From Clostridia bacterium (GTDB lineage Bacteria > Bacillota > Clostridia > Oscillospirales > Acutalibacteraceae), in contig JAILMJ010000010.1 in assembly GCA_024692685.1 (NCBI GenBank), forward strand, positions 1 through 64,000: 64,000 bases of DNA, read 5' to 3'. Made by a program: the position numbers and the translations under genes. The notes beneath the pieces were generated by a model. It had not been told where the DNA came from and did not search any database. It worked only from the letters and a program-made list of their open reading frames with translations. Shown here piece after piece: positions 36,097 through 43,874 of the stretch (position 1 is the stretch's first letter; each line of letters opens with the position of its first letter).

Positions 36097-36862
36097 AACA
36101 TCTCCTCCCGTTATAACAGTTGCCGTTTTGCTGATTATCTGGTTTGCCGTATGCAAAGGAGAGATTGTTCCCGCCTTTATGCTTCCGTCACCGGCGGATG
36201 TGGCAAGGGCGTTTGCGTCCAACATCGAATATATGGCGAGGGAGGCGATCGTTACCTTGCAGGAAGCGGTTTACGGACTTATTGCGGGCATAGCACTTGC
36301 CTTTGTTCTGGCCACGCTTATGGATAAATATGATTTCATATATAAAGCGTTTTATCCTCTTCTTGTTATCAGCCAGACCATTCCCACCATAGCCATTGCC
36401 CCTCTGCTTGTTCTGTGGATGGGTTACGGTATGGCGCCGAGAATTACCCTTGTTATTATCACAACCTTTTTTCCCATTGCCATCGGTCTGCTTGACGGCT
36501 ATAAAAGCACAGACATCGACAGCATAAATCTACTGCGCTCTATGGGAGCGGGCAGGCTGCAGATTTTCAGGCATGTTAAGCTGCCGACTGCTGTCCCGGG
36601 CTTTTTCTCAGGTCTGAGAATAGCGTCATCCTATGCCGTGATAGGCGCTCTCATTGCTGAGTGGCTTGGCGGAAATAACGGTCTCGGAGTGTATATGACG
36701 AGGGTAAAAAAAGCATATTCCTTTGATAAAATGTTTGCGGTTATCGTATTTATCTGCGCCGTAAGTCTGTTGCTTATGGCCTTTGTTCGCCTGATTGAAA
36801 GAATATCACTGCCCTACAGAAAAACCCGGATATCTCGTCCGGAAACCATAAAAAGGAGATAA
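36065..36862 (+). CDS. thiX: HMP/thiamine-precursor ABC transporter permease
   Basis: 265 residues from TTG 36065, eight bases after GGGGAGG; the nominal upstream TTG at 36032 has no ribosome site. Six hydrophobic helices and the BPD_transp EAA loop (LRSMGAGRLQIFRHVKLPTAVPGFF) identify an SsuC/ThiX-type importer permease. It overlaps the preceding thiamine-binding protein gene by 32 bases. With ThiY and ThiZ, under a TPP riboswitch, it most likely imports hydroxymethylpyrimidine (HMP) or a formyl-aminopyrimidine for thiamine salvage. Confidence 0.9.
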   Translation: MIKKLRNITGKTSPPVITVAVLLIIWFAVCKGEIVPAFMLPSPADVARAFASNIEYMAREAIVTLQEAVYGLIAGIALAFVLATLMDKYDFIYKAFYPLLVISQTIPTIAIAPLLVLWMGYGMAPRITLVIITTFFPIAIGLLDGYKSTDIDSINLLRSMGAGRLQIFRHVKLPTAVPGFFSGLRIASSYAVIGALIAEWLGGNNGLGVYMTRVKKAYSFDKMFAVIVFICAVSLLLMAFVRLIERISLPYRKTRISRPETIKRR

Positions 36863-36866
36863 AGTT

Positions 36867-37868
36867 ATGAAAAAATTATTTGCTGTTCTGCTCATTTTGA
36901 GCCTGGTCCTTTCATTTGCTTCCTGTGCCGGAAAAGGTGAAAACGGGAATACCGACGTCAAAGAAAAGAAGAGCCTCGTTCTTTGTCTTGATTACACTCC
37001 CAATACCAACCACACCGGTATTTTCGTTGCAAAAGAAAAGGGCTATTTTGATGAAGAAGGCCTTGACGTAAAAATAATCCAGCCTGAGGAAGGAACGGCA
37101 ACCGAGCTTTGCGCGGCAGGCCGTGTTCAGCTTGCAATAGATTTTCAGGATTATCTTGCCCCGAGTTTTATCGAAGGTCTCGGAATTACGGCGGTTGCGG
37201 CTATCGTTAACCATAACACTGCCGGTATTCTTGCAAGAGACGGTGAGCTTGAAACTCCCAAGGGCCTTGAAGGTGATAAATATGCCACCTATATGGCTCC
37301 GATTGAGCTTGCTATGACCGATTACCTTTGCAAAAAAGCGGGCGGAGATCCCTCAAAGATAAACTATATACAGGATTATCCCACAAATGCCGCTGAAGCG
37401 CTCAAAAACAACATCATCGATTCTCTGTGTATCTATTATGCCTGGGACGGAATAAACGCAGAAATGACAGGCGAATTCGATTTTGCTTATTACAAGGATT
37501 ATGACGAGGTGTTTGACTATTATTCACCCGTTATTATCGCAAACAACGATTTTCTTAAGAATGATCCCGAAACCGCAAAGGCTGCCCTCAGAGCCATAAA
37601 GAAGGGTTATGAATATGCGGTAGAGAATCCCGATGAAGCGGCGGATATTCTTATAAAAAGCGATGAAACAGGCGCGCTTGTCGGCAGAGAGGAATTTGTG
37701 AAGGCGAGTCAGCGCTGGATATCCGGCCAGTACAAGGGCGACGGAGAAAAGTGGGGATATATAGACCCCGCCCGCTGGAATAATTTCTACAAGTGGTGCT
37801 TTGAAAACAATGCCATTGAAGCCGATATCTCCGATAACGTCGGCTTTTCAAACGACTATCTTTCTTGA
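36867..37868 (+). CDS. thiY: HMP/thiamine-precursor ABC transporter substrate-binding lipoprotein
   Basis: 333 residues with a lipobox (FASC, Cys20). NMT1/THI5-like domain with the family motif LDYTPNTNHTGIFVAKEKGYF near the N terminus of the mature protein, which in ThiY/THI5 proteins frames the pyrimidine site. Attached to the outside of the membrane, it would deliver HMP or a related pyrimidine to ThiX. AAAAAGGAGAT precedes the ATG, four bases after thiX. Expressed under the TPP riboswitch. Confidence 0.92.
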   Translation: MKKLFAVLLILSLVLSFASCAGKGENGNTDVKEKKSLVLCLDYTPNTNHTGIFVAKEKGYFDEEGLDVKIIQPEEGTATELCAAGRVQLAIDFQDYLAPSFIEGLGITAVAAIVNHNTAGILARDGELETPKGLEGDKYATYMAPIELAMTDYLCKKAGGDPSKINYIQDYPTNAAEALKNNIIDSLCIYYAWDGINAEMTGEFDFAYYKDYDEVFDYYSPVIIANNDFLKNDPETAKAALRAIKKGYEYAVENPDEAADILIKSDETGALVGREEFVKASQRWISGQYKGDGEKWGYIDPARWNNFYKWCFENNAIEADISDNVGFSNDYLS

Positions 37869-37872
37869 TGAT

Positions 37873-38604
37873 ATGACTGTTTTATCTGCAAATCATATTT
37901 ATAAATCATTCGGCGAAAAGCAGGTTCTCAATGACGTATCTGTCTGCCTGAACGATGGGGAGCTTGTATCTCTTCTCGGTGTCAGCGGCGGCGGAAAAAC
38001 CACCCTTTTCAATGTTCTTTCCGGTATTTATCTTCCCGACAGCGGTGAGGTGTATCTCAAGGATGAGAATGTTACCGGTAAGCCGGGCAAAGTCAGCTAT
38101 ATGCTTCAGAAGGATTTGCTTCTGCCGTATAAAAAGGTTATAGACAACGTGTCTCTGCCTCTGCTGATTAACGGTAAGAGTAAGAAAGAGGCAAGGGAAA
38201 CAGCCGGTGCGTATTTTGAAATATTCGGCCTTGACGGAACTCAGGAAATGTACCCCGATGCTCTTTCGGGCGGAATGAGACAGCGCGCTGCCCTTCTCAG
38301 AACCTATCTCGCGTCAGAAGGCGTTGCGCTGCTTGACGAGCCGTTTTCCGCGCTTGACACAATAACGAAATCCAGAATGCACAAGTGGTACCTTGAAATA
38401 ATGAAAGAAATCAATCTTTCCACGCTTTTCATAACGCATGATATTGACGAGGCGATTCTGCTTTCCGACAGGATTTATATCCTTAACGGCGGCCGAATAA
38501 CGCAGGAAACAGTCATAGATTCCGCAGAAAAACGCAACCCGGATTTCAACCTTACCGGTGAATTTTTAGAGTATAAAAAGAAAATCAAATCTTTTCTCGA
38601 ATGA
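37873..38604 (+). CDS. thiZ: HMP/thiamine-precursor ABC transporter ATP-binding protein
   Basis: 243 residues from ATG 37873, four bases after the thiY stop; the in-frame ATG at 37801 lies within thiY and is rejected. Walker A GVSGGGKTT (36-44), signature LSGGMRQR, Walker B VALLDEPFSALD and switch ITHD are intact. SsuB/TauB/ThiZ-type ATPase that powers ThiXY. Last gene of the TPP-regulated operon. No thiamine biosynthesis enzyme is in the operon, consistent with salvage rather than de novo synthesis here. Confidence 0.92.
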   Translation: MTVLSANHIYKSFGEKQVLNDVSVCLNDGELVSLLGVSGGGKTTLFNVLSGIYLPDSGEVYLKDENVTGKPGKVSYMLQKDLLLPYKKVIDNVSLPLLINGKSKKEARETAGAYFEIFGLDGTQEMYPDALSGGMRQRAALLRTYLASEGVALLDEPFSALDTITKSRMHKWYLEIMKEINLSTLFITHDIDEAILLSDRIYILNGGRITQETVIDSAEKRNPDFNLTGEFLEYKKKIKSFLE

Positions 38605-38693
38605 TGAACGGAAAATATGTCTTTAATCACGTAAATTGAAAACCGGATTTGATGACAGCCTCTTCCTAACGCTTCGCATTTCTCTATTTCAGG

Positions 38694-38722
38694 TTGCAAA
38701 ATAAACTCTGTTATGTTAAGAT
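38694..38722 (+). promoter_or_regulatory. Promoter of the dCMP deaminase gene
   Basis: TTGCAA, 17 bases, TAAGAT, 30 bases before the ATG. Confidence 0.65.
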
Positions 38723-38752
38723 AATTAAAACTGAGAAAATGCGGAGGTTGTT

Positions 38753-39250
38753 ATGCCTAAAAGAGAGGATTATATCAGCTGGGATGAATACTTTATGGGG
38801 ATTGCGATGCTTTCCTCATACAGGAGCAAAGATCCCAACACAAGAGTCGGTGCCTGTATTGTCAACAATAAAAACCGTATTATGTCTATGGGTTACAACG
38901 GCTTTCCGATGGGCTGCAGCGATGATGATTTCCCGTGGGACAGAGAGGGCGGAGAATACGATACAAAATATGCCTATGTCTGCCACGCAGAGCTGAACGC
39001 CATTCTTAACGCAAGAGGCGCAAATCTTGAAGGGTGCAAGATTTATGTTGCTCTCTTTCCCTGTAACGAATGCGCCAAGGCGATAATCCAGTGCGGCATA
39101 AAAGAAGTCGTATATATCTCCGATAAATATAACGGTACCCCGGGCAACAGAGCGTCAAAAAGAATGTTTGACGCGGCAGGCGTTAAATATACAAAGCTGA
39201 ACGTTCAGTCCGAAAACATAGTTATTGATTTCAAAACCGAAAACATATAA
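38753..39250 (+). CDS. dCMP deaminase / ComEB-family cytidylate deaminase
   Basis: 165 residues. Zinc ligands and catalytic residues of the CDA fold: CHAELNAI (His78, Glu80) and FPCNECAKAI (Cys104, Cys107). N-terminal SWDEYFMGIAMLSSYRSKDPNTRVGA and MGYNGFPMGCSDDDFPWDRE are characteristic of deoxycytidylate deaminase, which makes dUMP for dTMP synthesis. In B. subtilis the homologue ComEB sits in the competence comE operon, but no comEA/comEC is adjacent here, so a nucleotide-metabolism role is more likely. GCGGAGG precedes the ATG; own promoter and terminator. Confidence 0.93.
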   Translation: MPKREDYISWDEYFMGIAMLSSYRSKDPNTRVGACIVNNKNRIMSMGYNGFPMGCSDDDFPWDREGGEYDTKYAYVCHAELNAILNARGANLEGCKIYVALFPCNECAKAIIQCGIKEVVYISDKYNGTPGNRASKRMFDAAGVKYTKLNVQSENIVIDFKTENI

Positions 39251-39251
39251 A

Positions 39252-39288
39252 AAAGAGAGAGACGATTCAGTCTCTCTCTTTGATTTTA
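39252..39288. terminator. Terminator between dCMP deaminase and convergent gene
   Basis: Twelve-base-pair stem AAAGAGAGAGAC/GTCTCTCTCTTT followed by GATTTTATTTT; upstream A residues give a U tract for the minus strand as well. Confidence 0.88.
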
Positions 39289-39303
39289 TTTTAAGTCCGG
39301 GGA

Positions 39304-39978
39304 TTATATCTCATAAACTCCCGATTTCAGAAGTACATATTCATTCTTTTTCATCCTGAAATATTTGTAAACGGGCTCTTTGAAAGTGCAGAAACTGTTT
39401 ACGCTGAATGTTTCAGGATTGAATGTTTTTATCGAAAACGAGTTTGCGTTACTGATATAGAGCAGATTGTCGTGTTCGTAAACATCGCAGGGGGAGAGAA
39501 AAGCATTTTCCGTCTTGCCTCCCACACGCATCTCAACGCGCCTGTGCTCAACGGAGAAGTTGATAAGCGCATTTTCGTCAGGGACTGCCATCCACAGTCC
39601 TTCATCCCTGAGAACCGGAGAACAGGCGGGGCTGCCGTTATAGCTTACGTCACAGGTATCCTCAATATTTCCGTTCAGGTCGAATACCTTTATCTTGCCG
39701 TTGGCATATGAGGCAAGACAGAGGGCGGAGGTCCAGGGGAGTATTCTGCAGGTTACAAAATCGCCGAGGGCGCGCGCCACAGTATAGTTATCTTCGCCGT
39801 ATTTTCTTTCGATATATGTATTGACCGGGATTTTTTTGAATTTGTCCGCGGCGATATCATATTCAAAGAAGGCCACAACTTCGTTCTGTTCCTGCCCGAC
39901 AATATCCTTGCAGGCATAAACGAGACCGTTTTCGGTTGTGAAAAGATCAAGAATATCAGCGTTGAATAGTTTTTTCAT
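39304..39978 (-). CDS. Beta-propeller-like protein of unknown function
   Basis: 224 residues, no signal peptide or membrane segment. The sequence is a run of short beta-strand pairs with internal similarity, such as NGLVYACKD, NGKIKVFDLNGN, EGLWMAVPDENALI and DNLLYISNANSFSIKTFN, as expected for WD40- or NHL-like blades, though too short for a full seven-blade propeller. GGTGAG precedes the ATG. It starts 11 bases after the U run of the 6S-like RNA and may be transcribed with it or from read-through. No catalytic motif is visible and no family is recognised. Confidence 0.6.
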   Translation of the reverse strand: MKKLFNADILDLFTTENGLVYACKDIVGQEQNEVVAFFEYDIAADKFKKIPVNTYIERKYGEDNYTVARALGDFVTCRILPWTSALCLASYANGKIKVFDLNGNIEDTCDVSYNGSPACSPVLRDEGLWMAVPDENALINFSVEHRRVEMRVGGKTENAFLSPCDVYEHDNLLYISNANSFSIKTFNPETFSVNSFCTFKEPVYKYFRMKKNEYVLLKSGVYEI

Positions 39979-39988
39979 ATCTCACCGT

Positions 39989-40177
39989 AAAAAATGACCC
40001 CGCCTTGCCGGTTAACGGTCGCTTGTAACCTGCTCTTAAGCAGGTGGGTGCCTCTTAAAGGTTTCCGGCTCCCTTCGTCCGCAAAGCGGGAGGTCTGCAC
40101 TCCGCCTTTAAAGCCCGGCTCCCTTGAATTGTTTGTTGGGTTACATCAGAACCGAAATTGTCGCACAAGGCAGGACC
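39989..40177 (-). ncRNA. Structured RNA candidate, 6S (SsrS)-like
   Basis: About 189 bases on the minus strand between two genes, with no credible ORF. It folds into one long hairpin: a 12-pair closing stem (40177-40166 with 40007-39996, three wobble pairs), a CGGTT/AACCG helix, a GTAACC/GGTTAC helix (40144-40139 with 40030-40025), a large central bubble whose 3' side carries a 7-pair mini-hairpin (ACCTGCT-TAAG-AGCAGGT, 40045-40028), and an apical arm. A run of six T follows the closing stem. Length, central bubble and 3' mini-hairpin match the architecture of 6S RNA, which binds sigma-70/A RNA polymerase. Assignment rests on shape, not on a recognised consensus, and a different regulatory RNA is possible. 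Confidence 0.55.
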
Positions 40178-40189
40178 GGTATTTATTTG

Positions 40190-40498
40190 TCAGTCTTCGT
40201 CGTCTTCCGATGAATAGAGTTCGGCAAGGCGCTCAGTAAAGATTTTGCCTACTTCATCATATTCCTCATCGTCTTCAATGGGGTAGAGTGTCACATCATT
40301 GTCTTTTTCCGGTACTACCTTGAGCACGATGAATTCGTCATATTCCCCCTCGTCCTGAGCAGGGTCTTCCGACAGGGGGCAGAGCGCAACATAGAGACCC
40401 TTTTCCGTTTCTATTCTGTCAAGTTCTTCAAAAATATGTTCTTTTCCTTCGTCGTCAATAACGCTGACGATATCGGGAGTGTATTCTTCCTGGCTCAT
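40190..40498 (-). CDS. DUF1292 (YrzB-like) protein
   Basis: 102 residues, strongly acidic (many Asp/Glu, acidic DEDDED-like C terminus). Matches the DUF1292/YrzB pattern: DIVSVIDDEGKEHIFEELDRIETEKGLYVAL followed by DEFIVLKVV and a Glu-rich C terminus. In other Firmicutes it lies in the alaS-ruvX-yrzB region; here it stands alone with its own promoter, and alaS and ruvX are absent. Function of the family is unknown. Confidence 0.88.
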   Translation of the reverse strand: MSQEEYTPDIVSVIDDEGKEHIFEELDRIETEKGLYVALCPLSEDPAQDEGEYDEFIVLKVVPEKDNDVTLYPIEDDEEYDEVGKIFTERLAELYSSEDDED

Positions 40499-40532
40499 CT
40501 GTTACTGTTTCCTTTCGGTTTGCTTCACTTTT

Positions 40533-40561
40533 ATTTTACATTTTTGCGTGTGATTAGTCAA
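40533..40561 (-). promoter_or_regulatory. Promoter of the DUF1292 gene
   Basis: Minus strand TTGACT (40561-40556), 17 bases, TAAAAT (40538-40533) with TG just upstream. It lies just downstream of the LCP gene stop codon. Confidence 0.75.
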
Positions 40562-40563
40562 TA

Positions 40564-41589
40564 TTAATTTTCGGGCTCTGTGCCGGAATAAATGAAGTCT
40601 TCAAGCCGTTTTATACAGCCTTCCATATCAGGTCTCTCAACCCACTGATTGCCCGCATAGCCGGTCGTCATAAGGTCGTCATCGGGTATTCTTATCTGTG
40701 AAATTTTAAACAGCAGAGCGCAGATACCGCCCCTGAAAGCGTTAAGGGTGATTTCAGGTGCGCTCATATCGGTTTCAAGCAGAGGAAGGACATTCCGCAC
40801 CGCCCGCAGAGTTTCGACAGGGGAGGTGCTATTTACTTTGTTTATGATTGCCGATATGACCTTTCTCTGGCGGAATGACCTCATATAATCGGTGTCAAGT
40901 TTTCTTATACGGCAGTAAACGAGCGTCTCCTCACCGTTAAGATGAACACTGCTTCCGTAGTTTATGTTCTGCCTGGAAGTTCTGTTTATAAACTTTGCCT
41001 CTTTCTCGGTTACCTCGATGTCAATACCTCCGATTGAGTCAATGAGCTTTGTAAACATACCGAAATCAACCTTGATGTAATGGTCGATATCAACCTTGAA
41101 ATTGTATTCTATCGTGTCGCAGAGCAGCTGTGCCCCGCCGTAGGAATAGGCGGCATTGAGCTTTGCGTTGTTTTTCCCCGGGATTTCAAGATAGCAGTCA
41201 CGTAGCAGGGAAGTGAGTTTGATTTTTCCGTGGATAAAATCAAGAGAAACAAGAATCATTGAGTCCGAGCGTGATGTGCCTTCGCTGCTGTCATCGACCC
41301 CGATTAGAAGTATGTTCGTAATCAGAGCGTTGTTATTAAGCAAAGTTTTTGAAATATATCTGTTTGATTTAAGATTTTGCCTCGTGTAGCCGGACGCGGC
41401 GGCAAGCGCTGTAAATACAATAAAGATTATCAGGATAATCGCGGCTGCCGTTTTGAGAAAGGTCCGGAACCTGTGCTTTTTCTTCTTTCCCGGTGCAGGT
41501 TTGCGCTCCGGCGGCTGCTTACCGCCTTCTGCATATAACTCCTCAAGCGGTATTTCTCTTGGCCCACCTGAGACGTAGATATCTTCCAT
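40564..41589 (-). CDS. LytR-CpsA-Psr (LCP) family cell-wall polymer ligase
   Basis: 341 residues from ATG 41589 (AAGGAG eight bases upstream); the longer start at 41619 is weaker. A basic proline-rich cytoplasmic tail (1-43), one transmembrane helix (about 45-66) and the extracellular LCP domain with ILLIGVDDS, SRSDSMILVSLD, the catalytic-type Arg in LTSLLRDCYLEIPG and the Arg/Asp residues in RSFRQRKVI. LCP enzymes transfer teichoic acids or capsule polymers from lipid carriers to peptidoglycan. It has its own promoter and no glycosyltransferase partner here. Confidence 0.92.
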   Translation of the reverse strand: MEDIYVSGGPREIPLEELYAEGGKQPPERKPAPGKKKKHRFRTFLKTAAAIILIIFIVFTALAAASGYTRQNLKSNRYISKTLLNNNALITNILLIGVDDSSEGTSRSDSMILVSLDFIHGKIKLTSLLRDCYLEIPGKNNAKLNAAYSYGGAQLLCDTIEYNFKVDIDHYIKVDFGMFTKLIDSIGGIDIEVTEKEAKFINRTSRQNINYGSSVHLNGEETLVYCRIRKLDTDYMRSFRQRKVISAIINKVNSTSPVETLRAVRNVLPLLETDMSAPEITLNAFRGGICALLFKISQIRIPDDDLMTTGYAGNQWVERPDMEGCIKRLEDFIYSGTEPEN

Positions 41590-41634
41590 ACCTCTGCTCC
41601 TTAGTTCAGGTAATAACATTTTTCTTCCGATAAA

Positions 41635-41663
41635 ATTTTACATTATTTTCGGGAATTTTTCAA
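41635..41663 (-). promoter_or_regulatory. Promoter of the LCP gene
   Basis: Minus strand TTGAAA (41663-41658), 17 bases, TAAAAT (41640-41635) with TG before it. Confidence 0.7.
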
Positions 41664-41752
41664 TATAAAATGTTCTCAGACGGAATATATGTGAACCAAA
41701 GCGGGCAAAAATGCTCATTATAATGCAATAATACTATAAATAGTGCGTTTAC

Positions 41753-41780
41753 TTGACATTAATTCAAGATGTGGTATAAT
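41753..41780 (+). promoter_or_regulatory. Strong promoter of the topoisomerase IV operon
   Basis: Perfect TTGACA and TATAAT hexamers with a 16-base spacer and TGG before the -10. Confidence 0.85.
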
Positions 41781-41873
41781 AAATTGCTTTGAATAAGGCG
41801 GATTTTCCATGATGCAGACCGCTTGTGCGGTTTAACGGATTATCCTGCGTGCAGTTTAGCGGAGGACTTTTTA

Positions 41874-43862
41874 ATGGCAAAAAAGAAAGCGTACAATAAT
41901 GACAGCATTAGATTGCTGAAAGATGAGGAACGTGTTCGCGAAAAGCCGGCGGTTATATTCGGCTCCAATGGGATTGACGGCTGTGAACATGCGATTTTTG
42001 AAATAGTATCCAATTCCGTTGACGAGGCAAGAGAGGGTTACGGCAACAGAATAGCGGTAACTCGATTTGAAGATTACAGTGTCGAGGTTCAGGATTTCGG
42101 CAGAGGTCTTCCCGTTGACTATAACAACAAAGAGGGAAGATATAATTGGGAACTGCTTTTCTGCGAGCTTTACGCCGGCAGTAAGTATGACAATAATTCC
42201 GACAGCAATTACGAGTTTTCTCTCGGCACGAACGGCCTGGGCCTTTGTGCCACGCAATATGCTTCCGAATATATGGACGCCGAAATCCATGCGGGCGGTT
42301 TCAGATATCTCCTTCATTTTGAAAAAGGCAAACCCGTCGGTGAAATGATAAAGGAACCTTACGCAAAGAAAGATACCGGTACCCGTATAAAATGGAAGCC
42401 CGATCTTGACGTTTTCACGGAAATAAACGTTTCGGACGAATACTACAGAGATATGCTAAAGCATCAGTCGGTTGTCAATGCCGGCATCAGGTTCATCTAT
42501 AACAATCAGGTCGGGAAATCCTTTGAAACAACCGAGTTTTACTATGCCAACGGCATTGAGGACTACATAAAGGAAAAAATCGGCGATGAAGGGCTCACCC
42601 CGGTTCAGTCCTGGAAATACGAAACCGAATGCAGGGACAGGGATGATCTCGATAAATACAAACTCAAAGTAAACATCGCTCTTGCGTTTTCAAACAAAAT
42701 ACAGTTTAAGGAATACTACCATAATTCAAGTTATCTTGCCAACGGCGGTTCCCCCGATAAAGCAACCCGCACCGCATTTGTTTATCAGATTGACGCTTTG
42801 CTTAAGGAGAAAGGGAAATATCAGAAGAGCGACGGCAAGATTATATTCCAGGATATAGACGATTGCCTTGACTTGATTATTTCTTCGTTTTCAACTGTTA
42901 CTTCATATGAAAACCAGACCAAGAAGGCCATCAACAACAAGGGTATACAGGATGCGATGACGGCTTATATCAAGAACCAGCTTGCCGTCTATTTCCTTGA
43001 AAACCCTCTTGATGCGGACAAGATTGCGAATCAGGTTCTCATAAATATGCGTTCAAGAGTCAGGGCTGAAAAGACCAGACTTGATATAAAGGGTTCACTG
43101 ACTCAGAATGTCAGTAACCTTACAAACCGTATTGAAAAGTTCGTCGACTGCAGAAGCAAAGACATTTCAAAGAGAGAACTCTTTATTGTTGAAGGTGATT
43201 CGGCAAAGGGCTCCTGTGTTCAGGCGAGGAACTCCGAATTTCAGGCAATTATGCCCATCAGAGGTAAAATTCTGAATTGCCTTAAGGTGGATTATGACCG
43301 CATTTTCAAAAGCGATATAATTACGGATTTGCTCAAGGTAATCGGCTGCGGAGTTGAGGTTGACCATAAACCCAAATCCGGCAAAGATATGATATCCTTT
43401 AATCTTGATTTGCTTAAATGGGATAAGATAATAATCTGCACCGATGCGGATGTTGACGGATTTCATATAAGAACGCTTGTGCTGACTATGATTTACAGAC
43501 TTATGCCTACTCTCATAAGAGAAGGGAAAGTTTTCATCGCCGAGTCTCCTCTTTATGAGATAAACTGTAATGATGAGGTTTGGTTTGCCTATTCCGAGAA
43601 GGAAAAAAGCGATGTCCTTGAAAAAATAGGGGACAGGAAGTATACAATTCAAAGGTCAAAAGGACTCGGTGAAAACGACCCCGATATGATGTCACTCACC
43701 ACAATGAATCCCGAAACAAGGCGGCTTATCAAAGTCGAGCCTTCACTGGCGCAGGAGACAGCTGAGAAATTTGACCTTCTGCTCGGTGACAATCTCGAGG
43801 GCAGAAAAGAATATATTACGGAAAACGGCTATCTTTACAGCGATCTGGTAGACGTTTCTTAA
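41874..43862 (+). CDS. parE: Topoisomerase IV-type subunit B (ParE-like), divergent
   Basis: 662 residues from ATG 41874, eight bases after GGAGG; an in-frame ATG-less extension from 41823 is rejected. GHKL ATPase with Glu in FEIVSNSVDEA, GRGLPVD, and a lid reading GTNGLGL where GyrB/ParE normally have GxHGxG. Transducer domain follows, then TOPRIM with FIVEGDSAKGS and the metal-binding DADVDGFHIRTL, and KGLGE near the C terminus. With the ParC-like partner encoded next it would decatenate or relax DNA by passing double strands, driven by ATP. The GHKL region is unusually divergent, so this is probably a clostridial second type IIA enzyme distinct from gyrase. Confidence 0.88.
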   Translation: MAKKKAYNNDSIRLLKDEERVREKPAVIFGSNGIDGCEHAIFEIVSNSVDEAREGYGNRIAVTRFEDYSVEVQDFGRGLPVDYNNKEGRYNWELLFCELYAGSKYDNNSDSNYEFSLGTNGLGLCATQYASEYMDAEIHAGGFRYLLHFEKGKPVGEMIKEPYAKKDTGTRIKWKPDLDVFTEINVSDEYYRDMLKHQSVVNAGIRFIYNNQVGKSFETTEFYYANGIEDYIKEKIGDEGLTPVQSWKYETECRDRDDLDKYKLKVNIALAFSNKIQFKEYYHNSSYLANGGSPDKATRTAFVYQIDALLKEKGKYQKSDGKIIFQDIDDCLDLIISSFSTVTSYENQTKKAINNKGIQDAMTAYIKNQLAVYFLENPLDADKIANQVLINMRSRVRAEKTRLDIKGSLTQNVSNLTNRIEKFVDCRSKDISKRELFIVEGDSAKGSCVQARNSEFQAIMPIRGKILNCLKVDYDRIFKSDIITDLLKVIGCGVEVDHKPKSGKDMISFNLDLLKWDKIIICTDADVDGFHIRTLVLTMIYRLMPTLIREGKVFIAESPLYEINCNDEVWFAYSEKEKSDVLEKIGDRKYTIQRSKGLGENDPDMMSLTTMNPETRRLIKVEPSLAQETAEKFDLLLGDNLEGRKEYITENGYLYSDLVDVS

Positions 43863-43874
43863 ACGGAGACAGGT

